DNA of 64,000 bases, from contig NZ_CP113920.1 in assembly GCF_029395535.1 (NCBI RefSeq), forward strand, positions 434,001 through 498,000. The letters run 5' to 3'. A program made the translations under genes and the position numbers. How positions within the stretch are numbered: the first letter of the stretch is position 1; every line of letters begins with the position of its first letter. Below are positions 53,630-62,619 of the stretch, piece by piece. This stretch comes from Bifidobacterium sp. ESL0732 (GTDB taxonomy: Bacteria > Actinomycetota > Actinomycetes > Actinomycetales > Bifidobacteriaceae). Under the pieces are notes generated by a model. The model searched no databases. It was given only the letters and a program-made list of their open reading frames with translations, and was not told the DNA's origin.

Positions 53630-54526
53630 TCAGTCAATAACCTGTCTATTTCTTGATTGTATCCGTCCAAACCGATTACCTAGGAAACGCGCGCCACAGT
53701 CACAAACGAATCGTATGAATTCAAGTGGTCTTCTTTCACGAATAAGCGTGCTGGCGATGAAAGAAAACATTCGTTTTCCTTCATGCAATTCGGAAGTTTT
53801 GTTAAACATCTGCTGATGGCTTTTAAGAAAGTGTCCGATTTCTTTGTTTCTTTTAAACTGTGCACGGATAGATAAATTATGCGAGTGAATAACTTTCGCA
53901 TCTGCAGCGTAAGCAATGCTATAACCTGCATTAATGCATTTGGCGGCCATCAACATGTCCTCATTTGTATTGCACTCATCAAAGCCGCCTAGCTTCATGT
54001 AAATTTTTCGAGGATAGGCGCTACAAACATCGGAAGCAAAATAGGTTTTGATACCTAGACGTGACAGATCAGACCTATCTCGGACAAAGGAAGCTGGCGG
54101 GTAGTTGAATTCTCTCACGAGTTGTTCGAAACGGCGTGCGTCGGGTTTGGGAATTTGTCTGCCCGATGATATTGCAATATGCTCATTCTGGATTAGAGGT
54201 TTGATAAGTTTTTCAATGTACTGGTCATTTGCAGGCATTGCGTCCTGAGTGAGAAAGAGAACATAATCATACGGTAATTTCAGTACAGCCTGATGTCGAG
54301 TTAGCCCATGATTGAATGCAGCACGGTTAATAACAGTTACAGAAGCGCCATGTGAGCGAGCTTCACTGACTGTTTGGTCGTTTGAAGCGGAATCTATGAC
54401 GAGTATCTCATCGGGTTTCACGGTTTGACGCTTGAGACTTTCGATGAGAGCTCCAATTGATTGCTCTGCATTCAACGTTGGGATGGCAACTCCAACTGAA
54501 GCATGAAGTGAATCATGAGTATACAT
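53630..54526 (-). CDS. Glycosyltransferase family 2, rhamnosyltransferase-like
   Basis: 298 residues, GT-A fold. VGVAIPTLNAEQSIGALIES, the first acidic motif EILVIDSASNDQTVSEA, FNHGLTRHQAVLKL, the second acidic motif VLFLTQDAMPANDQYIEKLI and a catalytic-base region LGGFDECNTNEDMLMAAKCI. The FNHG and TQDA pattern is characteristic of dTDP-rhamnosyltransferases, which fits the RmlCD gene at the right edge. It transfers one sugar to the lipid-linked repeat in the cytoplasm. Confidence 0.9.
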   Translation of the reverse strand: MYTHDSLHASVGVAIPTLNAEQSIGALIESLKRQTVKPDEILVIDSASNDQTVSEARSHGASVTVINRAAFNHGLTRHQAVLKLPYDYVLFLTQDAMPANDQYIEKLIKPLIQNEHIAISSGRQIPKPDARRFEQLVREFNYPPASFVRDRSDLSRLGIKTYFASDVCSAYPRKIYMKLGGFDECNTNEDMLMAAKCINAGYSIAYAADAKVIHSHNLSIRAQFKRNKEIGHFLKSHQQMFNKTSELHEGKRMFSFIASTLIRERRPLEFIRFVCDCGARFLGNRFGRIQSRNRQVID

Positions 54527-54752
54527 ATCGGTTCCTGGTCTTCAATATATTGTGTCAGCATCTATATGATAAATGACCATCACAACAAATGTATTCCTCC
54601 AATTTTTTCGGACAGGTATCCTCATCGATTGTGGCTTCAGTATTTTGTGTTGGTATGTCTCAACATGTCCGAAGAACGACTGTTGTTTCACGATCACGCG
54701 TTACTTTATAATGTATGAAGTTATTTCTAAAGTGAAAGGATTGCAAGAGGAG

Positions 54753-56426
54753 ATGAAAACCAATATAACAAAGTGCTTGAAAGGGTTTTCTCGTCAACGC
54801 TTAAAGGCCAATTGGATCCTTCCTGTATCTTTAGTTGCATATTTGATATTGAACCTTATGAAGTCGAAGGTTTATGTTCTAGGTCTTTTGCTTGCGTTCA
54901 TTGTGGCGTTTGTAGTGGCGGCTTATATTCCTTCCATCAGAAAAATTGTAAATCAGCAACAAATCGCCATAAAGCTGCTTTCCTTTTTTTCGGCTCTAGG
55001 CTGCTGTTGGTTCGGTTGTAATAGCTTATATTCTAAGTTAAATAAATATTCAGAAGTAGTAACGCGTTCCGTGCATCTTGGAGTGGGAACTCTCATCCTT
55101 CCGATCGTTGTTCTGGGATTGATCGCACTGATATTTGTTTATGTTGCAATGGTTATGTTTTGGGGATATTTGTGGAAGCGTTTCCGTGAATTGAATCTTC
55201 TGCAAGATGTGACTAAGTGCGAGTTGATATTCTATGGTGTAGTTTTTTCTATATTGGCAGTTTATTGTGTTGTTGCGTTCTGTCAATCGCGAGCATTCTA
55301 TGCTGCGGGCGGTGCAAAACCATCTGACGTGATATATACCAGCGATTCAGGAATTCTTGTGAGCAATGATGCTTACTTGACATTGACCCATCAAGAAAAT
55401 GATTTGCGTCAGCCTTTTTTTGCGCTTTTCGCCTCGCCATTTTGTGGAATACCATATCTGGTGAGTGTTTTATTCGGGAATAAGCTAATCGTCAAAGCGA
55501 TTCTTGAAAATATTGTACAAATCGCTATGCTTGTCTTCGCTAATTTTCTTCTTGCAAAGGCATTGAGGGTAAAGTCTGCTTATCGTGTGATGTTTGTTGT
55601 CCTGTTATGTTCAACATACTCACAGCTTCTCTTTACGGTGATGATGGAACAATATATAGTAGCTTATTTTTGGATTGTCATCTGCATTTTTATAATTTGT
55701 AGTAACAAAAAACTTGGTTTACTTGAGTTCTTTGGAGCTGCAGGAAGTCTACTCACGAGTTTTGTCCTGATACCATTCGCAGTCAAAAATCCTGAAGAAA
55801 AAATAAGTGCAAAGACGTGGATCATACGTGCTTTCATCATTTGCTGCGAATTCTTCGGGATATTTTTGCTCTTTGATCGTGTGGATGTTTTTGTGCATCT
55901 TAATACGACTGTTCACAATCTTGGTCAATTTACTGGAGTTCATGCTACTTGGGGGGATAAAATCCTGCAATTTGTAGCTTTCGTACAAACTATTTTCATT
56001 GCTCCGTCTGCAGGAGTCGTGCCTCATGGGTCTGGTGCTTTCGCTTGGCATCTGATGCCTGTCCAAAGTCTGGCAATAGTGGGACTCATCATTCTAATAT
56101 TGGTGATATTAAGTGCAATCTGCAATCATAAAGAGTTGGTTTGCCAGGTGTCATCACTGTGGGTAATTTTCTCGTTTCTGTTGTTGTTTGTAGTTGGATG
56201 GGGCACGGCTGAGAATGGGCTCATTCTGTATGCTCTCTACTTTGGATGGGCATACGCCATTTTGCTTTTCAAATTAGTTGTTAAAATCGGTGACATACTC
56301 AATATTCGTTTCGTAGTTCCGGTTGTTACGGCGCTCAGTATTCTGGTAATGTTTGCATACAACGTTCATGGATTTGCGGAGCTGCTTTCTTTTGCGATTA
56401 CTTTTTATCCTGCCGTATTGGCTTAA
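54753..56426 (+). CDS. Polytopic membrane protein, possible GT-C glycosyltransferase
   Basis: 557 residues from ATG 54753, about 12 hydrophobic helices, no family firmly recognised. A polar loop after the early helices contains acidic residues (SDVIYTSDSGILVSNDAYLT, then HQENDLRQPFFALFASPFCG), a pattern seen in GT-C enzymes, where an outer Asp/Glu in the first loop is catalytic. Later regions have an EQYIVAYFWIVICIFIICSN helix and an amphipathic HNLGQFTGVHATWGDK loop. The frame is open to 54573; ATG 54714 is another candidate and the ribosome site is not decisive. The AT-rich composition matches the cassette. Confidence 0.65.
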   Translation: MKTNITKCLKGFSRQRLKANWILPVSLVAYLILNLMKSKVYVLGLLLAFIVAFVVAAYIPSIRKIVNQQQIAIKLLSFFSALGCCWFGCNSLYSKLNKYSEVVTRSVHLGVGTLILPIVVLGLIALIFVYVAMVMFWGYLWKRFRELNLLQDVTKCELIFYGVVFSILAVYCVVAFCQSRAFYAAGGAKPSDVIYTSDSGILVSNDAYLTLTHQENDLRQPFFALFASPFCGIPYLVSVLFGNKLIVKAILENIVQIAMLVFANFLLAKALRVKSAYRVMFVVLLCSTYSQLLFTVMMEQYIVAYFWIVICIFIICSNKKLGLLEFFGAAGSLLTSFVLIPFAVKNPEEKISAKTWIIRAFIICCEFFGIFLLFDRVDVFVHLNTTVHNLGQFTGVHATWGDKILQFVAFVQTIFIAPSAGVVPHGSGAFAWHLMPVQSLAIVGLIILILVILSAICNHKELVCQVSSLWVIFSFLLLFVVGWGTAENGLILYALYFGWAYAILLFKLVVKIGDILNIRFVVPVVTALSILVMFAYNVHGFAELLSFAITFYPAVLA

Positions 56427-56463
56427 GAGGTCTAAGTTGGGATATGACAGATAAATTCTCTTT

Positions 56464-56871
56464 GTGGCACCTGTGATGTTACTGTGTCTGACCGGTGGCT
56501 TGGCTGTGGTTATTCAAGACGAGCTAGCAACCAACGGCATGTTGTTGATACTGAGAATTATCTTGATCTTAACTGGAACATTCGGAATTATTATTTTGGC
56601 TGTTTCGATTGAGCATAATAAATATATTGCGTATATAGTTCGGAATAGTCTTGTCTTTTACGCGCTAAATGCTTTAACGCTGAATATAGTGAAACTCTTG
56701 TTCTTTCAAGTATTGCGAGTCGACGCCGCAACGTGGTTTGTTGTGTGGCAATTTAGGCTCGCAATAATTATGGTGCTGTTTGCCATCCTGCTCTTGTATG
56801 TTGAAAATTTGTTTGTTCAGCGCTTCATGTGGTGGTCTATAGGTAAACCTGCTCCGTGGCATGAGGCTTAG
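56464..56871 (+). pseudogene. C-terminal fragment of an acyltransferase-3 type membrane protein
   Basis: 135 residues starting at a GTG, directly after an in-frame stop at 56452. Helices MLLILRIILILTGTFGIIIL, the NKYIAYIVRNSLVFYALNAL segment and LAIIMVLFAILLLYVENLF resemble the end of Acyl_transf_3 proteins that O-acetylate polysaccharides (IGRNSL-type loop before the last helices). The catalytic N-terminal helices are missing, so this is most likely a truncated remnant. It ends 24 bases before the stop of the convergent GtrII-like gene. Confidence 0.55.
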
Positions 56872-56894
56872 GAGTTAAGAAATCAATCATCTTT

Positions 56895-58541
56895 CTATTG
56901 GGAAGAATGAGCACCTTTATTATCAGATAATTTCACTATGAGATAGCTGTCAACCATTTTGGTACATTTTGGTGATGGGAATGAATCAAGATGGTCGGCG
57001 GCTTCTCTGAATCGAGCCGTTTTTAGCATTTTCTTATCTTGAACGAGTTTGACTGGATAGCCCATAACGTATGTGAAATAACGTTGATAAGTCAGTGGAT
57101 ATGTCACAGACCAATTGCTTTCGAGTCCAGTCCCATAAAGGCCTGCATATCGTTGTGAACGAGGTTGTTTGACAAATTGTTTATGTAGATTCGGGAATGC
57201 ATGGTTTTCATCTAAGGAACCTATGATGACAACGGGTGTTTTGCCGGCTTGATAGCCTTTGGTCGATTCCATGTCTGAGACGACTCGTGTCATGATTGAA
57301 AGTGTGCCTTGTTCTTGCAAGCCTTTGGCGACGTACACTTGATTAGAATATACAATGTTACAAAAAATCAAGACAATTGACAAGATAGTCGTTAATAGGG
57401 GCTGGATTATCGATATCGTCCCCGTGCCAGGGGAGAGAACAGATGATTGTCGTATTCCTGTCTTTGGAATCAGCTCTAGCAACATGAAGCTGATTGGGTA
57501 GAAAAGGAAGAACGAGAAAATCATCAGACCATGTTCAAAGCCACTTATCGCGCCTATACAATTCATAGCAAGCGGCAATATGAGAATAAGGAAACAGGAT
57601 AGAAATATATTTACAATTGACAATGCATTGCGATGTACTGTTAATAGTATAGCTGCAACACAGAGCAAACCGAGAGTGATGTTGATGACTCCGATCAGCA
57701 TACTTGCGTGCGTTTCAGGATCAAGCAGGTAGGCGAATGGTGCAATATAAGCAGTTTTTACACTCTTGAAAGATAGCGAGGCATTGGACATTGAATTATA
57801 TGCTTTGAGCTGTTTCCCTATAACTACTTTAATTATTACTTCTGCGATAGCATAAAAAATGGTAGCTGAGATAAATATGGTTAAGATTGCGAAAATTCCT
57901 CGTTTTATCACTAATCGATAGTTGATTTTCTTTAAAGTATCAGCAAGGAGCCTCCCAACGACTAAAGCGACGGTTACTGGGAGATATGCCTGGTACAGGC
58001 CCATTGACAAAACGATGAATACGGATGCACTTAGTAGGTCCGTAAATTCAGAGTTGTCGCATATGTATTTTGCGGCTAGACAGCTACAAAGTAATGCGAG
58101 CATCATGAGATCATAATAATTCATGTATGTTGCATTGACTAGCGTCATTACTGAGCAAGTTGATAGGATCCCACTGATGCAACCGGTAAGGAGAAGCGAT
58201 TTAATGCGCAGTATCTTACAGATGCAGATAATCGCGAATGTGAGATACAGAGTGCCGAGTATTCCAAGAAGAAGTGGCGAATTAATATAACCGCGCATTT
58301 TGGAGAGAGGAATTTGCAAAAAGCGACCATAAGCAATCATGTAATACTGATCATCTGAAACGACTTGTGATGAATCATGTGAGAACATGGGGTTTGTCCA
58401 ACGATAAAGGTGAGCACACAATCCGCTCAAAAAGGTAACTGTAAAAACAATTTGAGCTGTTTTATCGTGTAACAAGCCGATTACTGCATTGGACAATTTG
58501 TTAGTTGTCTTTTTCATTTCGGTTGTATTTGTGTGTGGCAT
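56895..58541 (-). CDS. Glucosyltransferase GtrII-like membrane protein
   Basis: 548 residues, about 11 membrane helices. The first outer loop holds WTNPMFSHDSSQVVSDDQYY with acidic residues, followed by YGRFLQIPLSKMRGYINSPL, then NATYMNYYDLMMLALLCSCL and LSMGLYQAYLPVTVALVVGR. These resemble the GtrII family (Glucos_trans_II), which moves glucose from a polyprenyl-phosphate carrier onto surface polymers. A C-terminal soluble tail has VIIGSLDENHAFPNL and VTYPLTYQRYFTYVMGYPVK. The start at 58541 has AAAGG before it; the frame is open to 58625. Substrate specificity is unknown. Confidence 0.7.
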   Translation of the reverse strand: MPHTNTTEMKKTTNKLSNAVIGLLHDKTAQIVFTVTFLSGLCAHLYRWTNPMFSHDSSQVVSDDQYYMIAYGRFLQIPLSKMRGYINSPLLLGILGTLYLTFAIICICKILRIKSLLLTGCISGILSTCSVMTLVNATYMNYYDLMMLALLCSCLAAKYICDNSEFTDLLSASVFIVLSMGLYQAYLPVTVALVVGRLLADTLKKINYRLVIKRGIFAILTIFISATIFYAIAEVIIKVVIGKQLKAYNSMSNASLSFKSVKTAYIAPFAYLLDPETHASMLIGVINITLGLLCVAAILLTVHRNALSIVNIFLSCFLILILPLAMNCIGAISGFEHGLMIFSFFLFYPISFMLLELIPKTGIRQSSVLSPGTGTISIIQPLLTTILSIVLIFCNIVYSNQVYVAKGLQEQGTLSIMTRVVSDMESTKGYQAGKTPVVIIGSLDENHAFPNLHKQFVKQPRSQRYAGLYGTGLESNWSVTYPLTYQRYFTYVMGYPVKLVQDKKMLKTARFREAADHLDSFPSPKCTKMVDSYLIVKLSDNKGAHSSQ

Positions 58542-58728
58542 TGTAGCTGCCTTTGTGCTTCTTGGTTGGATCTGCAATATCTTTATATTGTATATCAAGG
58601 TTTTAATGAGAATGAGAGTGGACATGTTATATCTGGGAATCTATGAGGGGTTGCGTGCCCCGGTTACTGTATGATGGATGGACATGTTTGAAGGTCTGTA
58701 GAGAGAAAGTGGCTGTAGGGATTCAGAG

Positions 58729-59595
58729 ATGAAATACATTAAGTTAATGCGAGTACAGCATTATGTAAAGAATCTATTGGTCTTCGCTGCGTTGATGTGT
58801 AGCGGAGAATTTTTCGATACTGATAAGATCATCGCAGACTCTATTGCGTTCGTCTCGTTCTGTTTGATCTCCTCTGTGGTATATATCATCAACGACATCC
58901 GGGATCGAGATAAAGATCGCCAGCATCCAACCAAACGTTATCGGCCAATTGCTAGTGGAGCGGTAACTGTGCGCAATGCATGGATACTCGCAATCCTGTT
59001 GTTCGTGCTTTCAATGGCTGCGAATGCATGTGTGCTACATGTTGATTCCACCCTTGTTCTATTGCTTTATTTGGTATTGAACCTGGCTTATAGTTTTGGT
59101 TTAAAAAATGTTCCTTTGCTGGATGTCGCAATTCTGGTTTCTGGTTTCATCATCAGAGTGGTCTATGGAGGGATGGTTAGTGACATTACCATTTCGAATT
59201 GGCTGTATCTGGCTATAATAACTTTGGCATTTTATTTCGCATTTGGCAAGCGTAGAAATGAGTTGCAAAAAGGTAAGAATACCGAAGCTGGCGAAACAAG
59301 ATCGGTACTAAAGTATTACACTCTGAATTTTTTGGATAAAAGTATGAATATGTGTCTCACTTTGGCGATTGCCTTTTACTCCTTATGGAGCATTGACGGT
59401 AAAACTGCTTCTTTGTATCATGGCAAATATTTAATATTCACCGTGCCTTTGGTCCTTCTTATTGTGTTGAAATACAGTCTCACGGTTGAAGGCGATTCAG
59501 ATGGTGATCCGGTCGAAGTGTTGTTGCACGATAAAGTACTGTTGCTGCTCTGCGTGGTGTATTTGCTTATTATGTTCGGGATGTTGTACTTATAG
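58729..59595 (+). CDS. UbiA-family prenyltransferase, decaprenyl-phosphate phosphoribosyltransferase-like
   Basis: 288 residues, eight to nine helices. It starts LMRVQHYVKNLLVFAALMCS. The first Asp motif is IINDIRDRDKDRQHPTKRYR followed by PIASG, the second helical half has ISNWLYLAIITLAFYFAFGK and then RRNEL. This pattern is that of DPPR synthase, which makes polyprenyl-phosphoryl-5-phosphoribose for arabinan or ribose donors in actinobacteria. No DprE1/DprE2 homologue is in the window. It could supply a lipid-linked pentose to the GT-C type enzymes nearby; the exact acceptor lipid and product are inferred. Confidence 0.85.
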   Translation: MKYIKLMRVQHYVKNLLVFAALMCSGEFFDTDKIIADSIAFVSFCLISSVVYIINDIRDRDKDRQHPTKRYRPIASGAVTVRNAWILAILLFVLSMAANACVLHVDSTLVLLLYLVLNLAYSFGLKNVPLLDVAILVSGFIIRVVYGGMVSDITISNWLYLAIITLAFYFAFGKRRNELQKGKNTEAGETRSVLKYYTLNFLDKSMNMCLTLAIAFYSLWSIDGKTASLYHGKYLIFTVPLVLLIVLKYSLTVEGDSDGDPVEVLLHDKVLLLLCVVYLLIMFGMLYL

Positions 59596-59870
59596 ACACG
59601 AATGACGTGGTGCGAATTAATCTGATGTAAGATGTGACTTTTATGCTTTTGTCCGTCCCGTTCTTAAAGATTTGAACGTGGGCTATTCGGTGATGACTAT
59701 AGTTGATGTCCTTGTGACGTGTACTGTTTTCGCTTTGACTGTCGATCGGCAATAAAGGTCGTTGGTTTGAACTTTGCTGGAATTGCAAAGTAGTTAGGAG
59801 AGTGCGTTCTGCTCTCTTATCCTGTCCTGAGGGACGATAGAAGATGAAGATTTATATTCCCAATCGTCTG

Positions 59871-61391
59871 TCAGCGTTGATGTTTGACGAACTTCTTTTG
59901 TATAAATTGCCGCTCGTCCTTTGACAAGACGAAAAGCCAAGAGGCAATGGAATACAGGAATACATAAAGACAACCCATGAACAGAAATCGCTTTAGACTG
60001 ATGACGGGTATTATTGTGGTCAATAGCAAGCAGATAACCGTCACGGCTGCGCTAGTGACCAAGGTAGGAACCATTTTTGCCCAGAAGTATTTCATACTTA
60101 GGCCTAGGCGAAATTGGAAATACCAATTCATGAAGACACCAGTGCTCAAAACGACGCTAACCACATAACCGATAGTGGTGGCCCAATAGCCGTATTTCGG
60201 TATAAATACTACTGATATGAGAATATTCAAAAAGGCAGTCACCACATATGCCAGGCTACGGGCCTTTTGTTTGTTGCGTGCCCTTTGTATTGCCATACCC
60301 GTGTTTTGTGTTAGATCGAATATCTGCGGTAGCGTCATAATGAGAATCATTAAATAGGCATCATCAAAGCCTGATCCCGCCCAAATCGTAATGAAATACT
60401 TTCCTACGACGATAAAACCACAATATAGAAAACAGAATACAATCATCTGGTATCTGCCGACATGCGTCATGAGCTGGGTGAGTTCGATGTCGTCGTTACT
60501 TGTCGCAACAATCCTGTTGATTTTCGGTACAAACACATTCATTAGCACGGTTGAGAGCGGCATAAACAGTGACCTTATTTGTAATGCTACTGCGAAGACC
60601 GCTACCGTACGCGCACTAGATAAGGCGCCGAGCAAAAAATTCGGTGCATAGCTATTTACTATATCAAAGATCTGGTTAAGGAAAATCCAAAAACTGAATG
60701 AGGCGAGACTTTTGAATAGAGTTGAATCGAACGATGAAAAACTGAATCTCATGCGAAGTTTTCGCACCGCGTAATTCATATTCAGTAATAATAAAATTGT
60801 CGACATGATGGCTTTTGCGCTTGCTACTCCCACCGCTCCAAAACCAAGGTACAGCGAAAAAACGGCCAAAACTGGTACTGCAATGCTCGTTGCCAGCTGT
60901 CGTGACTGTTGGAAAACAAATCGTTCATGAACCATGATATATGAGTCGAATACAGTTCCGGGAAATGAGATGGCAACGCTGTAAACCATGATGGCAATGA
61001 GTTTTTTAGCCAGTTTTCGTTCGGATTCGTCAAGTCCTTTTGAAAATAAGAAATCGACGTTTGTAAACAATACGCAGCCGCATAGTACTGCAAGTGCAGC
61101 TATTGCGATAAAGATAATGAGGTACATCCCGTTGAGTTTCCAGATTTCTTTTTCTGCGTGTTTGGCTTCTCGCGCGGAATAAAACTTCACATAGGCAAAA
61201 TCAAAACCCATGGTCAGAATAAGTAGGGCCTGTACTACTGAATTGGTCATCTGGAAGACGCCATAATCATCCTGGCCAAGCATTCGAATCAGAAGGGGTG
61301 TATATAACAGATTTATGATTGTAGTTGCTATGATATTGATATAGCCAACCGCTGCGCCTTTCCCGCGTTCTCCTGCCACTGTACATTCCAT
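59871..61391 (-). CDS. Wzx-type lipid-linked oligosaccharide flippase
   Basis: 506 residues, about 14 membrane helices, polysaccharide-biosynthesis (MATE/MOP-like) family. Near the start: AVGYINIIATTIINLLYTPL, then LGQDDYGVFQMTNSVVQALL. Middle: LASFSFWIFLNQIFDIVNSY and the family-typical FAVALQIRSLFMPLSTVLMN. Later: YGYWATTIGYVVSVVLSTGV. It moves the completed repeat unit across the membrane for the polymerase. The ATG at 61391 begins MECTVAGERGKGA. Confidence 0.92.
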   Translation of the reverse strand: MECTVAGERGKGAAVGYINIIATTIINLLYTPLLIRMLGQDDYGVFQMTNSVVQALLILTMGFDFAYVKFYSAREAKHAEKEIWKLNGMYLIIFIAIAALAVLCGCVLFTNVDFLFSKGLDESERKLAKKLIAIMVYSVAISFPGTVFDSYIMVHERFVFQQSRQLATSIAVPVLAVFSLYLGFGAVGVASAKAIMSTILLLLNMNYAVRKLRMRFSFSSFDSTLFKSLASFSFWIFLNQIFDIVNSYAPNFLLGALSSARTVAVFAVALQIRSLFMPLSTVLMNVFVPKINRIVATSNDDIELTQLMTHVGRYQMIVFCFLYCGFIVVGKYFITIWAGSGFDDAYLMILIMTLPQIFDLTQNTGMAIQRARNKQKARSLAYVVTAFLNILISVVFIPKYGYWATTIGYVVSVVLSTGVFMNWYFQFRLGLSMKYFWAKMVPTLVTSAAVTVICLLLTTIIPVISLKRFLFMGCLYVFLYSIASWLFVLSKDERQFIQKKFVKHQR

Positions 61392-61464
61392 TCTTTATTT
61401 GGGCCCGTCGCTATATGATATGATTTTACTCATATAACGGTATTTTTATAGAGGGCGTGAACGA

Positions 61465-62001
61465 TTGAACTGGTCGTATATTGCTAGTGACTTACTCAGG
61501 TATGAAGGCCGAGTGAGTGTTCTTCCTTTTTTACATGCATATTTACGTAATGCCTCCTTTCGTTTCCAAGTAGCTTTCAGGTTGCGCTCCAGGGGAGGGA
61601 AAATCACTAGGATTGTGGGGCTTGTGCTATGGATTTTAAATTTGACACGACATCGTATACAGATTCCATGCAATACCGAAATAGGACATGGCCTATATAT
61701 TGGGCATGCTGGCCCGGTTGTAGTGAGTCCGGATGCGCAAATCGGTGACAATGTCAATTTATCACAATTTACGACAATAGGTTCCAATGAGGGATGTGCT
61801 GCTCGTATTGGTAACGCAGTTTATATAGGACCAGATGTTTGTGTGGTGGAAAACGTCTCCATTGGTGATGAAGCCACTATCGGTGCAGGTAGTGTCGTTA
61901 CCAAAGACATACCTGCTAAAGCCACAGCTGCTGGCAATTATGCAAAGGTTCTGAATTATAAGAACCCTGGTCGATATATAAAGAATCGTTGGAAGATCTG
62001 A
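61465..62001 (+). CDS. Hexapeptide-repeat O-acetyltransferase (serine acetyltransferase-like)
   Basis: 178 residues. An N-terminal helical part (RYEGRVSVLPFLHAYLRN) precedes a left-handed beta helix: IGHGLYIGHAGPVVVSPDAQ, IGDNVNLSQFTTIGSNEGC, RIGNAVYIGPDVCVVENVSI and GDEATIGAGSVVTKDIPAK. Its likely active-site His in YIGHAG is kept. Such enzymes in EPS loci O-acetylate repeat sugars with acetyl-CoA. The start is probably TTG 61465 with GAGGG 9 bases before. Confidence 0.85.
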   Translation: MNWSYIASDLLRYEGRVSVLPFLHAYLRNASFRFQVAFRLRSRGGKITRIVGLVLWILNLTRHRIQIPCNTEIGHGLYIGHAGPVVVSPDAQIGDNVNLSQFTTIGSNEGCAARIGNAVYIGPDVCVVENVSIGDEATIGAGSVVTKDIPAKATAAGNYAKVLNYKNPGRYIKNRWKI

Positions 62002-62619
62002 TTTGGTTTTTCGGGTTATTATTATTTATCAAATTTCGAGGAACACATGTCTAAGTTGAGAAGTTTTCGTAAATTTGTATGGATTTTTTAATCTCAGAAA
62101 CATCCGCAGTCCTTTATCGGATTATCTATATGACGTGTAACTGATTCCTTTACTCGTCTCATTAGTAATGAGATTTCCTGAGGTTATGTAAGCAATGATA
62201 GATCTGAGTCCAGCGAATTATTGGATATTTCCAAATCAATTAAAATCATTGGCTCTTATTATATGCTATGGATTTAACCACTACTCTAAACAAGATGTTA
62301 TGAGGTATAGGAGAGCAAGGTCCTGTACCCGCTGATATTACCGTTTCTAGAGGCTATAGGGTCGACAAAGGAGTACACTCTAAAGAGTCTGCAACGTATG
62401 GCAATGTTCTTGATATGTTACATAAATAGCATTCTCAGAGTAATATGGCGGCTGATTGATATGTTTGACTGGGCGATACGATTTCCGAGTTTCCTATGGT
62501 GCCGAGGCCAAGTGCAAGGGGTGAAACAGGTGATTTTCTAAGTGTACTGGTTTTTATGGCATGATGATTTGTGATTTTTGTCTAATACGGTTTTGGAAGC
62601 ATCAGTAAGGTACAGCAAT
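62002..62619. other. AT-rich intergenic region with possible decayed reading frame
   Basis: No intact gene. A short open stretch in plus frame about 62304-62429 (IGEQGPVPADITVSRGYRVD and following, ending at TAG) has reasonable amino acid content but no start and no recognised family. It may be a leftover of a replaced EPS gene. Composition is AT-rich up to the start of the next gene. Confidence 0.4.
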
